This document shows positions 21,249-29,833 of a stretch of 64,000 nucleotides of DNA, piece by piece. Source of the DNA: Caldilineaceae bacterium. GTDB lineage: Bacteria > Chloroflexota > Anaerolineae > Caldilineales > Caldilineaceae. The DNA lies in assembly GCA_022824025.1 (NCBI GenBank), contig JAJEBF010000050.1, forward strand, positions 1 to 64,000. Reading direction: 5' to 3'. Each line of letters begins with the position of its first letter. Position 1 is the first letter of the stretch. Both the position numbers and the translations under genes were made by a program. The notes under the pieces are model-generated. The model was not told where the DNA came from. It saw only the letters and a program-made list of their open reading frames with translations, and made no database searches.

Positions 21249-22652
21249 CTATCCCTGCAGCGTAATCTTGAATGTATAGGCGTGATCGCACGGGCGCCGG
21301 CTGGGCGTGCTGACGGTCAGCGCGTTCTCGTCCTGCTTCCAGGCAATGGGCTCGTCGCTGCCGAGCATCGAGACGCCGCTGACGCGCCCGCCCACCGGCG
21401 ACCCGCTGCCCAGCGAGGCGATGGCGGCTTCGCTGCCGGGCCAGCCCAGCGTTATGGCATAGAGGGCGCCGTCCTTCTGCGTGAAGCGCACGTCTTTGGC
21501 GGTGAAGGGCTGATTGCTGCGCTCGGTAAGATGGCCGACCACCACTTCCGTATCGCCCTCGCCGAACCGCTCCCAGTGGCGCGTGCCGTAGATCGCTTCC
21601 CCGTTCACATCCAGCCACGCGCCCAGGTCCAGCAGCAGCTGGGACGCCTCCGCCGGGATGACGCCGTCGGCGCGCGGGCCCACGTTGAGGAGCAGGTTTC
21701 CGTTCTTGCTGACGATGTCGATCAGATCGTGAATGATGGTTGCGGCGCTCTTGAACTCGTCGTTCTCGATGTAGCTCCAGGCCTTGTAGCTGACCGCGGT
21801 GTCGGTCTGCCAGTAGTGCGGGCGGATGTCGTCGAGCTTGCCCCGTTCCACATCGTAGACCGCGACGCCGTCGGGGAACTTGTCCTTATACTGAAGGACG
21901 GGCTCGCTGCCCCATTCCAGCGCGCGGTTATAGTAGTAGGCGGCGACCTGCGGGCGGTAGGGCGCGAACTCATCGAAATGCCAGCCGAAGTCGAACCAGA
22001 GCACATCCGGGCGGAAATAGTCGATCATCTCAAGCGTGCGCGCGTACCAGTTCTGTATGAAGTCCCAGCTGGCGGGCGCGTCTTCGGGGTGGGGCGGGTT
22101 GTAGAGGTCTTCCAGGCCGGGATCGGTTGTGTCGAAGTCCGGAGCGTAGGAGTAGTAGCGCCAGTTGAAGGCGCGGTGGCTGGAGACGCCGAACTTGAGG
22201 CCGGCGGCGCGGGTCTCCCGTTCCAGCTCCTTGCAGACATCCCGCTTGGGCCCCATCTGGGCCGCGTTCCAGCGGGTGTGCGTGCTGGCGTACATGGGAA
22301 AGCCGTCGTGGTGTTCGGCGACGGGCACGATGTACCGGGCGCCGGCCTTCCGGAACAGATCGATCCACTGGGCCGGGTCCCAGTTTTCCGCTTTGAACAG
22401 GGGGATGAAATCCTTGTATCCGAACTTGGAGGGGTGGCCCCAGGTCTCTGTATGGTGCTGGTGGTAGTTCGGCCCCTTGCGCGAGATCTCGTCCCGGTAC
22501 ATGAAGCGGGGATACCATTCGTTATCGAAGGCGGGAACGGAGTAGGGGCCCCAGTGGATGAAGATGCCCAGCTTATCGTTCATAAACCATTGGGGCACTT
22601 CGTAATTCTGCAGCGAGTCCCAGTTCGGTTCGTAGCGGAAATCCGTGGTCAT
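21249..22652 (-). CDS. Alpha-L-fucosidase (GH29)
   Basis: Glycoside hydrolase family 29 enzyme of 467 residues that releases terminal L-fucose. Family hallmarks: GIFIHWGPYSVPAFDNEWY, ARYIVPVAEHHDGFPMY (the HHDG block), GLKFGVSSH, and DVLWFDFGW, in which the FDF Asp is the catalytic nucleophile. A NLLLNVGPRADGVIP block and a C-terminal beta domain follow. There is no signal peptide, so it probably acts in the cytoplasm on imported oligosaccharides. It is coupled to the downstream unknown gene at 19870. The sugar importer at 43.7-47.0 kb could supply substrate, but nothing links them directly. Confidence 0.95.
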   Translation of the reverse strand: MTTDFRYEPNWDSLQNYEVPQWFMNDKLGIFIHWGPYSVPAFDNEWYPRFMYRDEISRKGPNYHQHHTETWGHPSKFGYKDFIPLFKAENWDPAQWIDLFRKAGARYIVPVAEHHDGFPMYASTHTRWNAAQMGPKRDVCKELERETRAAGLKFGVSSHRAFNWRYYSYAPDFDTTDPGLEDLYNPPHPEDAPASWDFIQNWYARTLEMIDYFRPDVLWFDFGWHFDEFAPYRPQVAAYYYNRALEWGSEPVLQYKDKFPDGVAVYDVERGKLDDIRPHYWQTDTAVSYKAWSYIENDEFKSAATIIHDLIDIVSKNGNLLLNVGPRADGVIPAEASQLLLDLGAWLDVNGEAIYGTRHWERFGEGDTEVVVGHLTERSNQPFTAKDVRFTQKDGALYAITLGWPGSEAAIASLGSGSPVGGRVSGVSMLGSDEPIAWKQDENALTVSTPSRRPCDHAYTFKITLQG

Positions 22653-22896
22653 TGCATGGCTCCATGGAGGGTGATTGCGCGCGGCAACCCGTTGCCTGCC
22701 GTTATCGTGATTGGAGTACTATCGAGGAGTGGTTCAATGCGCTGCTGCGTCACCCTATGACGGCTGATATTCCAGGGCAGTATAGAGGGGTACGCCCGTG
22801 GTGTCCAATCCATGCAAGCTGAAATCCCGCCTGCCGCAGAGGGCGATGCCGGCTCAATGGCCGGCGGATGAACCGCGTTTCAACAGCTTACACGAT

Positions 22897-23280
22897 TTAT
22901 GGTTTATGAAACTGGCCGGCGAGCAGGATACCGAGCGCGGCGCAAAGGAGGCTGATGCCGTTGTTGGCGAGGAGATTGACGAGGCCGGCCCAGATTCGGC
23001 CGTTCTGCCACAGGGCGACGCTCTCGAAGGCAAAGGTGGAGAAGGTGGTGAAGGAGCCGAGGAAGCCGACAAACAGCAGCAGCCGCAGCTGTGGCGACAG
23101 GGCCAGATATTGGGAGCCGGCCGCAACCAGGAAGCCGAGCAGCAGGCTGCCGGCGGCGTTGACGGTCAGCGTTCCATAGGGGAAGGCTGGCCCCAGCTTC
23201 GCTGTCAGCCACAGGCTGACAAGATAGCGTGCGTTTGCGCCCAGCACCGCGCCCAGGCCGATCCAAAGCATGTTCGTCAT
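22897..23280 (-). CDS. crcB: FluC/CrcB fluoride exporter
   Basis: Small four-helix fluoride channel, 127 residues, the normal size. Signatures are GAVLGANARYLVSLW, FPYGTLTVNAAGSLLLGF and GFLGSFTTFSTFAFES; the last carries the central Na-binding and Phe-box residues. Only one copy is present here, consistent with a dual-topology homodimer. It lies 105 bp downstream of the M1 peptidase gene on the same strand. I found no fluoride riboswitch in that gap. The 244 bp between this gene and the fucosidase start shows nothing I can interpret. Confidence 0.95.
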   Translation of the reverse strand: MTNMLWIGLGAVLGANARYLVSLWLTAKLGPAFPYGTLTVNAAGSLLLGFLVAAGSQYLALSPQLRLLLFVGFLGSFTTFSTFAFESVALWQNGRIWAGLVNLLANNGISLLCAALGILLAGQFHKP

Positions 23281-23385
23281 TTCTTCGCTCGCCTACGCGC
23301 CGTCACCGCCTGGGCCGTCTGCGCACGCGAAAGAACCGGCGGGCGGGCATACGGCAGCGGGAGAAAAGGCCCGGCTGCATGACGC

Positions 23386-24963
23386 TCACTCGGTCTCAGA
23401 CGCTGCGCCTTGCGGCGGCTGGCTGGCCACCGGCCTGATCCATTCCGTGAAGAGCACGTCGGCGACCTCGGGATCGACCCCGCGCAACGCCGCCAGCATT
23501 TCCTCGGGCGTTATGATCTTGTACTGATAGTCGGCCAGGTAGTTCTGCAGAAACTGCTTGAATGCCCGCTCGCCCAGCGTGCGGCGGATGGCGGAGAAAA
23601 AGAGGGCGCCCTTGCCGTAGACGATGCCCTCGTAGATCCTTCCGTCTGCAAAGGCCGTCACCGGCTGCGCGAGCGCCGCGTCCTGTTCGCGGCTGATCAA
23701 CCCGTCAACGACCGCCTGCCAGCGGCGGTATTCCAGAATGTCGGCCGCGTCCTGGCCATGCACCGCCTCGTAGTAGATGCGGCTGGAGTATTCGGCCAGC
23801 CCTTCATCAACCCAGGGCTGGTTGACCGGATCGTTGTGGACAAGCTGGTACCACCACTGATGCGCCACCTCATGGACCGCCCGGATCTCCAGCTGATCCC
23901 GGTAGCGGTCATACAGCTGTACGCCCAGCAGAAAGACCTGCGGGTATTCCATGCCCCGGAAGCTGATCGGCGCAGAGGCCACCCGCAGATCCGCGTAGGG
24001 ATAGGGCCCGAACCAGTCGCTGTACACCCGCAGCGCGGCCGCGGTGTTCTGCAGAACAGCCCGCCCCGCCTCCTCGTGTTCCGGCAGCCAGTAGCTGGTG
24101 ACGCGCGTGCCGTACGCGTCCAGGCTGTCGGATTGGAAGCGATGGCTCATATGGACGATGAACTCGCGCGACGGATCCGTCTCCCAGCGGTGTTGGACAT
24201 GCCCCTCACCGACCACGGTGGAGGTGATCAACTGGCCGCTCGCCACGGGGATCTGATCGATCGGGATGGTGCCGGTGACGACGAATTGGGAGATGTAGTT
24301 GAAAGCTGCGTCCCCGCGGCTGGTGCCCTGTTCCAGCCACCAGCGCCCGCTCGCCGCGGTCGGCCCCGGCATGTAGACGGCAAGTGAGGGGTAAAAGAGC
24401 GGCAGGCTCAGAAACTCCTGGCTGAGGCCGAAGAGGCGATAGGCCCCCGTTGTATCCGCGCCCCAGTGGGGGACGCGCAGCTGCCAGCTCAGATAGACAT
24501 TTGTTGACTGCCCGCGCAGCAGCGCCCGCGGCAGGTCCACGCGGATGGCCGTGTTCTGGGCCAGGTAGGTAAAGGGCACGGTGCTGCCCTCGACCGTCAC
24601 GTTCTGAATGCTGAACTCGCCGCCGTAGTGGGGCAGCGCCGGGTAGAGGCGGAAGACCAGGTGCGTCCAGGGGTCGGCGCTGGTGTTGGGGACGCGGACA
24701 TTGGCCGATCCTTGCAGGAAGATCAGGTCGTCGCTGAGGGAGAACTCAATCTCATACTGCGGCATCGGGTCGAACGCGGCCAGCGGGTCTTCCTCTTGCG
24801 CGGTTGAAGGGCGCAACCCGCCACAAGCGGCCAGCAGGACTGTCAACAGCAGAAAGCTGAGCCCCGCCGCGGCATACGCGGGGGAAACTCTTCTTTCTTC
24901 TCTTCTCTTCACGCTCTCCTCTGCGTTGCGTGGCGCCGTGGGCAAATGATGCGGCTGATTCAT
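23386..24963 (-). CDS. M1-family metallopeptidase lipoprotein
   Basis: Aminopeptidase N-like zinc peptidase of 525 residues attached to the membrane. A hydrophobic signal ends in a lipobox (LLAAC, Cys about residue 47). The catalytic block reads HEVAHQWWYQL, and a downstream WVDEGLAEYSS provides the HExxH-x18-E motif. An N-terminal beta-sandwich (YPALPHYGGEF, VTVEGSTVPF) precedes it, and the C-terminal part holds YGKGALFFSAIRR. The layout fits a periplasmic or outer-face peptidase that scavenges peptides. The N-terminus before the hydrophobic stretch is long and basic, so the true start may be further inside. No ribosome-binding site is obvious at 24963. Confidence 0.9.
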   Translation of the reverse strand: MNQPHHLPTAPRNAEESVKRREERRVSPAYAAAGLSFLLLTVLLAACGGLRPSTAQEEDPLAAFDPMPQYEIEFSLSDDLIFLQGSANVRVPNTSADPWTHLVFRLYPALPHYGGEFSIQNVTVEGSTVPFTYLAQNTAIRVDLPRALLRGQSTNVYLSWQLRVPHWGADTTGAYRLFGLSQEFLSLPLFYPSLAVYMPGPTAASGRWWLEQGTSRGDAAFNYISQFVVTGTIPIDQIPVASGQLITSTVVGEGHVQHRWETDPSREFIVHMSHRFQSDSLDAYGTRVTSYWLPEHEEAGRAVLQNTAAALRVYSDWFGPYPYADLRVASAPISFRGMEYPQVFLLGVQLYDRYRDQLEIRAVHEVAHQWWYQLVHNDPVNQPWVDEGLAEYSSRIYYEAVHGQDAADILEYRRWQAVVDGLISREQDAALAQPVTAFADGRIYEGIVYGKGALFFSAIRRTLGERAFKQFLQNYLADYQYKIITPEEMLAALRGVDPEVADVLFTEWIRPVASQPPQGAASETE

Positions 24964-24987
24964 GGTGATGGTAACGAATGTTATGCA

Positions 24988-25007
24988 CCAGACAACGAAC
25001 TGTCTGG
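24988..25007. promoter_or_regulatory. Inverted repeat upstream of the M1 peptidase gene
   Basis: Arms ccagaca (24988-24994) and tgtctgg (25001-25007) pair perfectly around a six-base loop, 25 bp upstream of the peptidase start on the minus strand. It could be an operator or a 5'-leader hairpin. The 157-bp space between the peptidase and the TOPRIM-like gene contains nothing else I can support. Confidence 0.35.
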
Positions 25008-25120
25008 AATCAGATCAAGAGACGCAACAAAATTGAACGAACAGCGGCCAACCGACTCTGGCAAAGAGCGTCTGCCCTCCTATCGCGCTCAAATAACGAA
25101 GTGGCAGCGCATTGAACAAG

Positions 25121-25702
25121 CTATACTCGCCAGCCTCGAAAAATGCTCCGTAAACCTTCTACGAAACGTTGCAACGAATCGTCCACCTGTGCGGCGCGGT
25201 TGATGTCCATGTGTTGCACGATATCTTCGGCATACTCGATGCCGCCGAGAAGGGTTATGCCGCCCGCGGCGTGAATCTCGTCTATCAACTTTCGTTTGTA
25301 CAGTTTACGGACGCACTTGCGATCCGGCGCCTGACAGCCGCGTCCGAAAACTGCTTTGAAAGCCGCGCCGTCGAGTAGCAGCCAACGCTCAACATGCGGA
25401 TCTGGAATGGCAAGGAGAAGGGGCGCCGGGGCATCCGGGGGACCAAGCTCCCTGCTGCGTTCGTTCAGACCTTTGCAGTTGGCATCAGTGGCAACAACAA
25501 TCAGGTCTGGCCAGGGCGTGCCCTGCCGCTCCAGATCGCGTACGTAAACCTTAAGCTCGGCGATGACTTTGCCGTGCCCGCCGACAGTGTTTCGCCAATC
25601 GAACTTTACACTGAAACCGAATTCGGCAGCGATCTTCGATACGAGTGCGCCAATGATTTTTTCGTGCGCGTCGTCTTCGACAAAGAGAGCGATATTACGC
25701 AT
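25121..25702 (-). CDS. TOPRIM-like small protein coupled to an AAA ATPase
   Basis: A 193-residue protein with features of an OLD/TOPRIM-type nuclease: an acidic N-terminal strand end (ALFVEDDAHEKII, E9-D10), a second carboxylate after a hydrophobic strand (LIVVATDAN, D73), and a third cluster IPDPHVERWLL (D101, E105). The family is not certain; DUF4276/DUF4435-like proteins are the nearest in style. Its start overlaps the end of the ATPase gene by 8 bp, so the two form one translational unit. Separate ATPase plus TOPRIM pairs are known from anti-phage systems such as PARIS (AriA/AriB) and class 2-like OLD nucleases. A defence nuclease is a reasonable inference and remains unproven. Confidence 0.65.
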   Translation of the reverse strand: MRNIALFVEDDAHEKIIGALVSKIAAEFGFSVKFDWRNTVGGHGKVIAELKVYVRDLERQGTPWPDLIVVATDANCKGLNERSRELGPPDAPAPLLLAIPDPHVERWLLLDGAAFKAVFGRGCQAPDRKCVRKLYKRKLIDEIHAAGGITLLGGIEYAEDIVQHMDINRAAQVDDSLQRFVEGLRSIFRGWRV

Positions 25703-27005
25703 CGAAGTCCCCCCGTATCATGCGTTCCGACACGGGGAGCTCTTTTTCATCACAGAAAGCCCTGTCGATATCACGGCCGCGCCCCAATGGCCCCCAACTG
25801 GCGGCAAAGGGCTCGATTTGGGTGCGCCGCTCCGGGCGGCGTACCACGTACAGACAATCATCTTCCAGCAGATCGGGAAGAAGCGGTGAGTGTGTTGTGA
25901 TGATATGCTGGGTCTGATTGAGAACTTCCTGTGTCTTCAGAAGTTCCGCGATCAACCGGATCCGGCGCGGATGGACGCCATTCTCCGGTTCTTCGAATCC
26001 CACCAGCGCCGGGGCATCCTCAGCCCCTGTCAGCGCCAGCAGCCCAAGCAGCCGCAATGTGCCTTCAGAGAGGACGCGAGCCGGCATTGCGATGCCGCCT
26101 TCTCTTAGGCGCAGTTCGACCTCGCCCAGATCGCTTACATCGACTTCAATCCCATCGAAATTGGGCAATAGCGTATGCAGCGCCTTTTCGACCGCCCTGA
26201 AACGACTGGCGTCAAGCGCCTTCATCGTGTTGAGAAAGGCGGCGAGCTCCTCCCCCATCAGTCCCAGATGACGCACTTCCTTGACCGGATTGGCCGCGCG
26301 CATGCGTTCACGCGGCTCGAAGTAGAAGAACAGCCAGTTTTCCAGTTCGCGCCGCGCCGCCGCCAGGTGCGGATAGTGCGGTGGATAGTGCGGCATGGAG
26401 AGGATGCTGTGGTCCAGGTAACGATCATAGTAGGTGGGGTGCGCCTGCCCCTCCAATCTCAGGTGTATCTTCTCGCCCTGCCCTTCGATGAAAGGCTTGC
26501 GTTTGCCGGTCGGCTCGCCCTTCGCGTTCAAGGCGGCCAGATATTCGTCGGTCACGCGCAGAATGCCCGATTGGGGCAACATCTCCACCTCGATGCGGTA
26601 GCGCAGATCCCGTTCGCGCACGGGGGCAGGGCCCCTGTGTCCGTCGTGGAGTCCGTTTTCGCCGCTGGGTCGGCGCATCTCGCGAATCTGCCGGTTGACC
26701 GCGTCGATGACCGCGTCCGACAGGCTCAAATCAGCCTCGATGGAGAAGCGCAAACTCTCCTGCTCAAGCAACCTCTTGACGCCTCCTTCCCCGATGGTAA
26801 AGGACTCAAGCGGCTTGCCTCGATAGGGGGGATCAAAGGCCTCCTTGAGCGTACGGCTCGTTCCCAGTTTTGATAGCAGTTGCAGCGCGTCCAGAAAATT
26901 GCTCTTGCCGGCCGCATTCGGCCCGAACAAAACGACAAGCCGGGACAGATTCACCTCAACGTCTTCAAGAGACTTGTAACCACGAATATGTATGCGCTTT
27001 AGCAT
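25695..27005 (-). CDS. OLD/ABC-type AAA ATPase
   Basis: SMC/ABC-like ATPase of 436 residues. Walker A GPNAAGKSN is at residues 28-36, the ABC signature is VLSEGTLRLLGLLAL, Walker B is LVGFEEPENGVHP, and the switch His lies in HIITTHSPLLPD. The middle third (about 100-300) is an elaborated insert with YYDRYLDHSILSMPHYPPHY. Proteins of this AAA_21/OLD type bind DNA or sense phage proteins and license a nuclease partner. Here the partner is encoded by the overlapping TOPRIM-like gene at 25121. The pair is flanked by unrelated genes, so it looks like a two-gene cassette. Codon use is close to that of the housekeeping genes, so there is no strong transfer signal. Confidence 0.85.
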   Translation of the reverse strand: MLKRIHIRGYKSLEDVEVNLSRLVVLFGPNAAGKSNFLDALQLLSKLGTSRTLKEAFDPPYRGKPLESFTIGEGGVKRLLEQESLRFSIEADLSLSDAVIDAVNRQIREMRRPSGENGLHDGHRGPAPVRERDLRYRIEVEMLPQSGILRVTDEYLAALNAKGEPTGKRKPFIEGQGEKIHLRLEGQAHPTYYDRYLDHSILSMPHYPPHYPHLAAARRELENWLFFYFEPRERMRAANPVKEVRHLGLMGEELAAFLNTMKALDASRFRAVEKALHTLLPNFDGIEVDVSDLGEVELRLREGGIAMPARVLSEGTLRLLGLLALTGAEDAPALVGFEEPENGVHPRRIRLIAELLKTQEVLNQTQHIITTHSPLLPDLLEDDCLYVVRRPERRTQIEPFAASWGPLGRGRDIDRAFCDEKELPVSERMIRGDFDA

Positions 27006-27395
27006 GGCGGCGTTTCCACGAACTGTTCATATTCTGTCCAACCCGGCCAGATTCCACACGGCGGGCGTCACCAGCGTACCTTACATAATAACATAGACGG
27101 TTTGCGCAATGTAAAATATGCACGAATGTGCTATACTGTCAAGGTTTGGAAGCTGCATTGATCAGTGGGTGGCGGGGCGCGTACGTGCCGCGGGGCGGGC
27201 GTATGGGGGGAGAGGGCAGAGTGGGGCGTGTTTCGGGCTATCGCTGGGAAATTCGACTGAATCCTGGAACCCGCTTCTCCTCACAGCCCCGAATTTGGCC
27301 TGCGCCCTACCGTCGCTATCCTTGCAAGGCTAACATCTGCTGGCAATGCGCAATGCAGCCGAGCCGGCGTTCAAATCGTGTTGAGGTGAACCTGA
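27006..27395. other. 390-bp intergenic region with an extended -10
   Basis: This divergent spacer separates the ATPase (minus) and nurA (plus). It is AT-rich at 27080-27140 and holds TG-C-TATACT at 27129-27137, an extended -10 oriented toward nurA. The segment 27150-27390 is GC-rich, contains no convincing gene, and gives a roughly 250-nt leader for nurA if that promoter is used. No RNA structure or riboswitch was recognised. Confidence 0.5.
27129..27137 (+). promoter_or_regulatory. Extended -10 promoter element upstream of nurA
   Basis: TG at 27129-27130, one base, and TATACT at 27132-27137, the same architecture as the LysM-gene promoter at 7438-7446. There is no good -35. Confidence 0.4.
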
Positions 27396-28607
27396 ATGTT
27401 TGTGCGCAGCGCGGCGGCCGCCGCCCTGGAACGGAAAAAGGATCTGTTCTCCGTATACGACCGCGAGCGGCGGGAAGAACAGAAGCGCATGCAGGGCTGG
27501 CTGGCGGAGCTCAAGACCGACTCCACCGCTTCTCTGAATGACCGCCTGGACGACATCGACAATGACTGGCCCGGCGCGCTGCCCACGGCGGAGTTTGAAC
27601 GCGCAGATGGACTGCGCATCCCTTTGGGCGCGAGCTGGCAGAACCGTGAGCAGGCGCGGCACTGGGCGCGAGAGACGCTCGCAGGCCGGCCCGTGCTGGC
27701 CGTGGACGGCAGCCAGATCATCCCGACCACCGACTACGCGCCCCCGGTGGGCGCGGTGCAGATCGGCTGGTTTTTCAATGACCGCGCGACCGAAACGGAC
27801 GGCAGCGCCGGTGGCCGCTACGAAAAGGACATCGCTTTCGAGGTGCTGGCCCCGGATGAGCTGCTCGACTCGGGCGGCGACGATAGCGTGTTCCCCAACT
27901 GGCGCGTGAACCAGGAGCGCTTCATCCTTGAGTGCGCCAAACTGTGTGAGTTCATGGAGCGCTGCGCGGCGCGGCCGTTTGAACGCAGGCCGGTCTGTTT
28001 CCTGGACGGTTCGCTGATCATCTCCTTCGCCGGGCAGCTGCGCGCCGGCCGTGAGCACGGTTATATCCGGGCCGTGCAAGCGCTGCTGGCCTGCTCCGAG
28101 CGTACGCGTACGCCGCTGGTCGGCTATGTGGACAACACCTACAGCCGCGATCTCGTCACCCTGCTGGCGGCGCTGCACGGCCTGCCGGCGCCGGCGCACA
28201 TCAACGACGCCTACCTGTTGCGAGAGACGCTGCCCGACTGGGGCGATCGCAGCCCGTTCTGGGTCTGCGCGCGGCCGGACCGGCTCAGCGATGCAGGCCG
28301 CGCCGATTTCTATAAGCAGGTCTGTTTCTGCCTGGCGCGGCTGAGCATGGAGAACGCGCCCGCCCGGCTGGAGATCCCGCGCTGGCTGCTGGAGTCCGGC
28401 CGGGCCGACGAGATCGTCGCAGTCGTCCTCGCCGAGGCGGTTGCCGGCAGCGGCTACCCCTACGCGCTGGAGGCGGCTGACGTCACCGCGGTCATTCAGC
28501 AGCAGGACCGCCAGCGCTTTTACCGGCTCTACCAGGATTTTCTGCAGGAGCAGGGCCTGGCCATGACGGTCACGCGCAAGCAGCGCAGTAAGCAGCTGCG
28601 CCGGTAA
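27396..28607 (+). CDS. nurA: NurA-domain 5'-3' nuclease
   Basis: DNA end-processing nuclease of 403 residues. The NurA fold is shown by two Asp-bearing strands, VLAVDGSQIIP (D104) and VCFLDGSLIISF, and by the C-terminal GYPYALEAADVTAVI block that supplies the last conserved acidic residue. In archaea and some bacteria NurA works with the HerA translocase in resection of double-strand breaks. HerA is not in this window, so the partner is encoded elsewhere or the protein acts alone. The N-terminus is helical and basic (LERKKDLFSVYDRERREEQK). Start ATG at 27396 is preceded by TGAGG. It precedes a DNA alkylation repair gene, giving a small repair neighbourhood. Confidence 0.88.
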   Translation: MFVRSAAAAALERKKDLFSVYDRERREEQKRMQGWLAELKTDSTASLNDRLDDIDNDWPGALPTAEFERADGLRIPLGASWQNREQARHWARETLAGRPVLAVDGSQIIPTTDYAPPVGAVQIGWFFNDRATETDGSAGGRYEKDIAFEVLAPDELLDSGGDDSVFPNWRVNQERFILECAKLCEFMERCAARPFERRPVCFLDGSLIISFAGQLRAGREHGYIRAVQALLACSERTRTPLVGYVDNTYSRDLVTLLAALHGLPAPAHINDAYLLRETLPDWGDRSPFWVCARPDRLSDAGRADFYKQVCFCLARLSMENAPARLEIPRWLLESGRADEIVAVVLAEAVAGSGYPYALEAADVTAVIQQQDRQRFYRLYQDFLQEQGLAMTVTRKQRSKQLRR

Positions 28608-28610
28608 CGG

Positions 28611-28648
28611 CAGTGGTAACTGCAGTGGTCAGTGGTCAGTGGCCAGTG
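28611..28648. repeat. CAGTGGT tandem-like repeat tract
   Basis: Imperfect iterations of CAGTGGT(C/A) between nurA and ogt: cagtggtaactgcagtgg, then tcagtggtcagtggccagtg. Related tracts lie at 34998-35052 (cagtgggcagtggttagtgg and on) and about 43566-43597. All three lie between genes, which suggests a family of short dispersed intergenic repeats. Confidence 0.6.
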
Positions 28649-28722
28649 AGGGAGCCGGTCATTGGCGCGCGGCAGGCCCGCATCATCGCAATTTCTTAAT
28701 CGCAAAACTTACGGAGCAGATA

Positions 28723-29247
28723 ATGTCGCAAGCGGTAATGAATTACGATTCTCCAATCGGACCGATCGAAGTATACGCTACGGATACGGCGGTAGGTAGA
28801 GTGGAGTTCGCCGGGGAACAGACGGGAGAGGGTGAAGAAGAGAAGAGCGAGCAAAGCCGGGCCCGCGACGCATCCTCGCTGCATGCGGGCGGGCATCCCT
28901 TGCTGGAGGAGGCGCGGCGTCAGCTGGACGCCTATTTCGCCGGCGAACTGCGCTGCTTCGACCTCCCCCTGGATCTGGAGGGCACGCCGTTCCAGCGCCA
29001 GGTCTGGCAGCAGCTTCTCAGTGTCGGCTACGGCCAGACCGCCAGCTACCAGGAGATCGCCGTAGCGATCGACAACCCCAAGGCGGTGCGCGCGGTCGGC
29101 GCGGCCAATGGCCGCAACCCTGTCGCCATCATCGTGCCCTGCCATCGCATCATCGGCAGCGGCGGGCGTCCGAAGCTGACGGGGTACGGAGGCGGGCTGT
29201 GGCGCAAAGAGTGGCTGTTAAGGCACGAGGGGGTGTTGTTGGTGTAG
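28723..29247 (+). CDS. ogt: Methylated-DNA-protein-cysteine methyltransferase
   Basis: Suicide repair enzyme (174 residues) that removes O6-alkyl groups from guanine. The active-site block AIIVPCHRIIGSGG carries the acceptor Cys, with the helix-turn-helix stretch TPFQRQVWQQLLSVGYGQT and the Asn hinge RAVGAANGRNP before it. There is no AdaA part, so it is the Ogt/AdaB type. ATG at 28723 follows GGAG at 28713-28716; an in-frame start at 28639 would add residues derived from the repeat tract and is not supported. An acidic insert (EEEKSEQSRARDAS) in the N-terminal domain is variable in the family. Confidence 0.95.
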   Translation: MSQAVMNYDSPIGPIEVYATDTAVGRVEFAGEQTGEGEEEKSEQSRARDASSLHAGGHPLLEEARRQLDAYFAGELRCFDLPLDLEGTPFQRQVWQQLLSVGYGQTASYQEIAVAIDNPKAVRAVGAANGRNPVAIIVPCHRIIGSGGRPKLTGYGGGLWRKEWLLRHEGVLLV

Positions 29248-29429
29248 AGGGGGTGAAGCCAAGGTCGAGAAGCAACGCCGCCCTTGGATCTGCCTGCTCG
29301 TCTGCGACATCACCTCTTAGCCAGGGAACATAGTATGATAGGGAACATCCACCTTGCTATTTTTCTCGCGAAGGTAATCCGAAGTTCACTCTCATCCTCA
29401 AATACGCGTACAAGTCTGTCAAGGACCTT

Positions 29430-29615
29430 TATGTCGCGCTCGGCCGGGTCGTCGACTAGTACTACGTCAAAACCGACAGAAACGGCGGCATCGTCAACTA
29501 CCATAACCACCCTGGCGAGCCCCAGTACATACCGCGCCTCATTGGCAAAGTAATCATCGTCAGCCTGGAGGCTGTGGAGATTGTGGAGAGCCTGCCAGGG
29601 TTGGGGAGGGGGTAG
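29430..29615 (+). pseudogene. C-terminal relic of a second type ISP-like RM enzyme
   Basis: The last ~60 codons match the C-terminus of the enzyme at 55618-58728: the pair YVKTDRNGGIVN / YRVKTDKRSGIVN, then QYIPRLIGKVI / QYIVRLIGKVI, VSLEAVEIVESLP / VSLETVKVVEGLP. Upstream, GRVVD-stop-YY parallels EWILDQY, with TAG (29457-29459) replacing the Gln codon. Nothing of the nuclease or methyltransferase core is present. It therefore marks a lost restriction-modification gene in front of the 30-33 kb accessory cassette. Confidence 0.75.
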
Positions 29616-29701
29616 ATGTAACGCTGGCCATACCATAGTCAAGGAGATGATCAGGACATGCACCAACTCTCCGCTCAAACTGCTTCCGTCCGCTATTTTC
29701 C

Positions 29702-29833
29702 AAAAAAGTCAAAGATGTCATTGCGGATAGAGGCTACGATTCCGATCCACTGCGAGAACTGCTCACAGCCAGACAGGTCGAGGTAGTCATCCCTTCTCGC
29801 CGCAGAGCCCTCAATTGGCGGTCGGCGATATAG
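29702..29833 (+). pseudogene. IS5-family transposase fragment
   Basis: A 43-codon stretch with the family block VIADRGYDSDPLRELLTAR followed by VEVVIPSRR, ending at TAG 29831-29833. It contains the region of the second catalytic Asp of an IS5 transposase and nothing else; both ends are missing. Together with the RM relic just upstream it marks a rearranged insertion zone. The next 330 bp (29834-30168) hold no gene I can support apart from the promoter at 30015-30044. Confidence 0.7.

Noticed and set aside
23281..23385. A fluoride riboswitch before crcB
   Set aside because: The conserved pseudoknot pattern was not found in the 105-bp gap on either strand, so no riboswitch is claimed.
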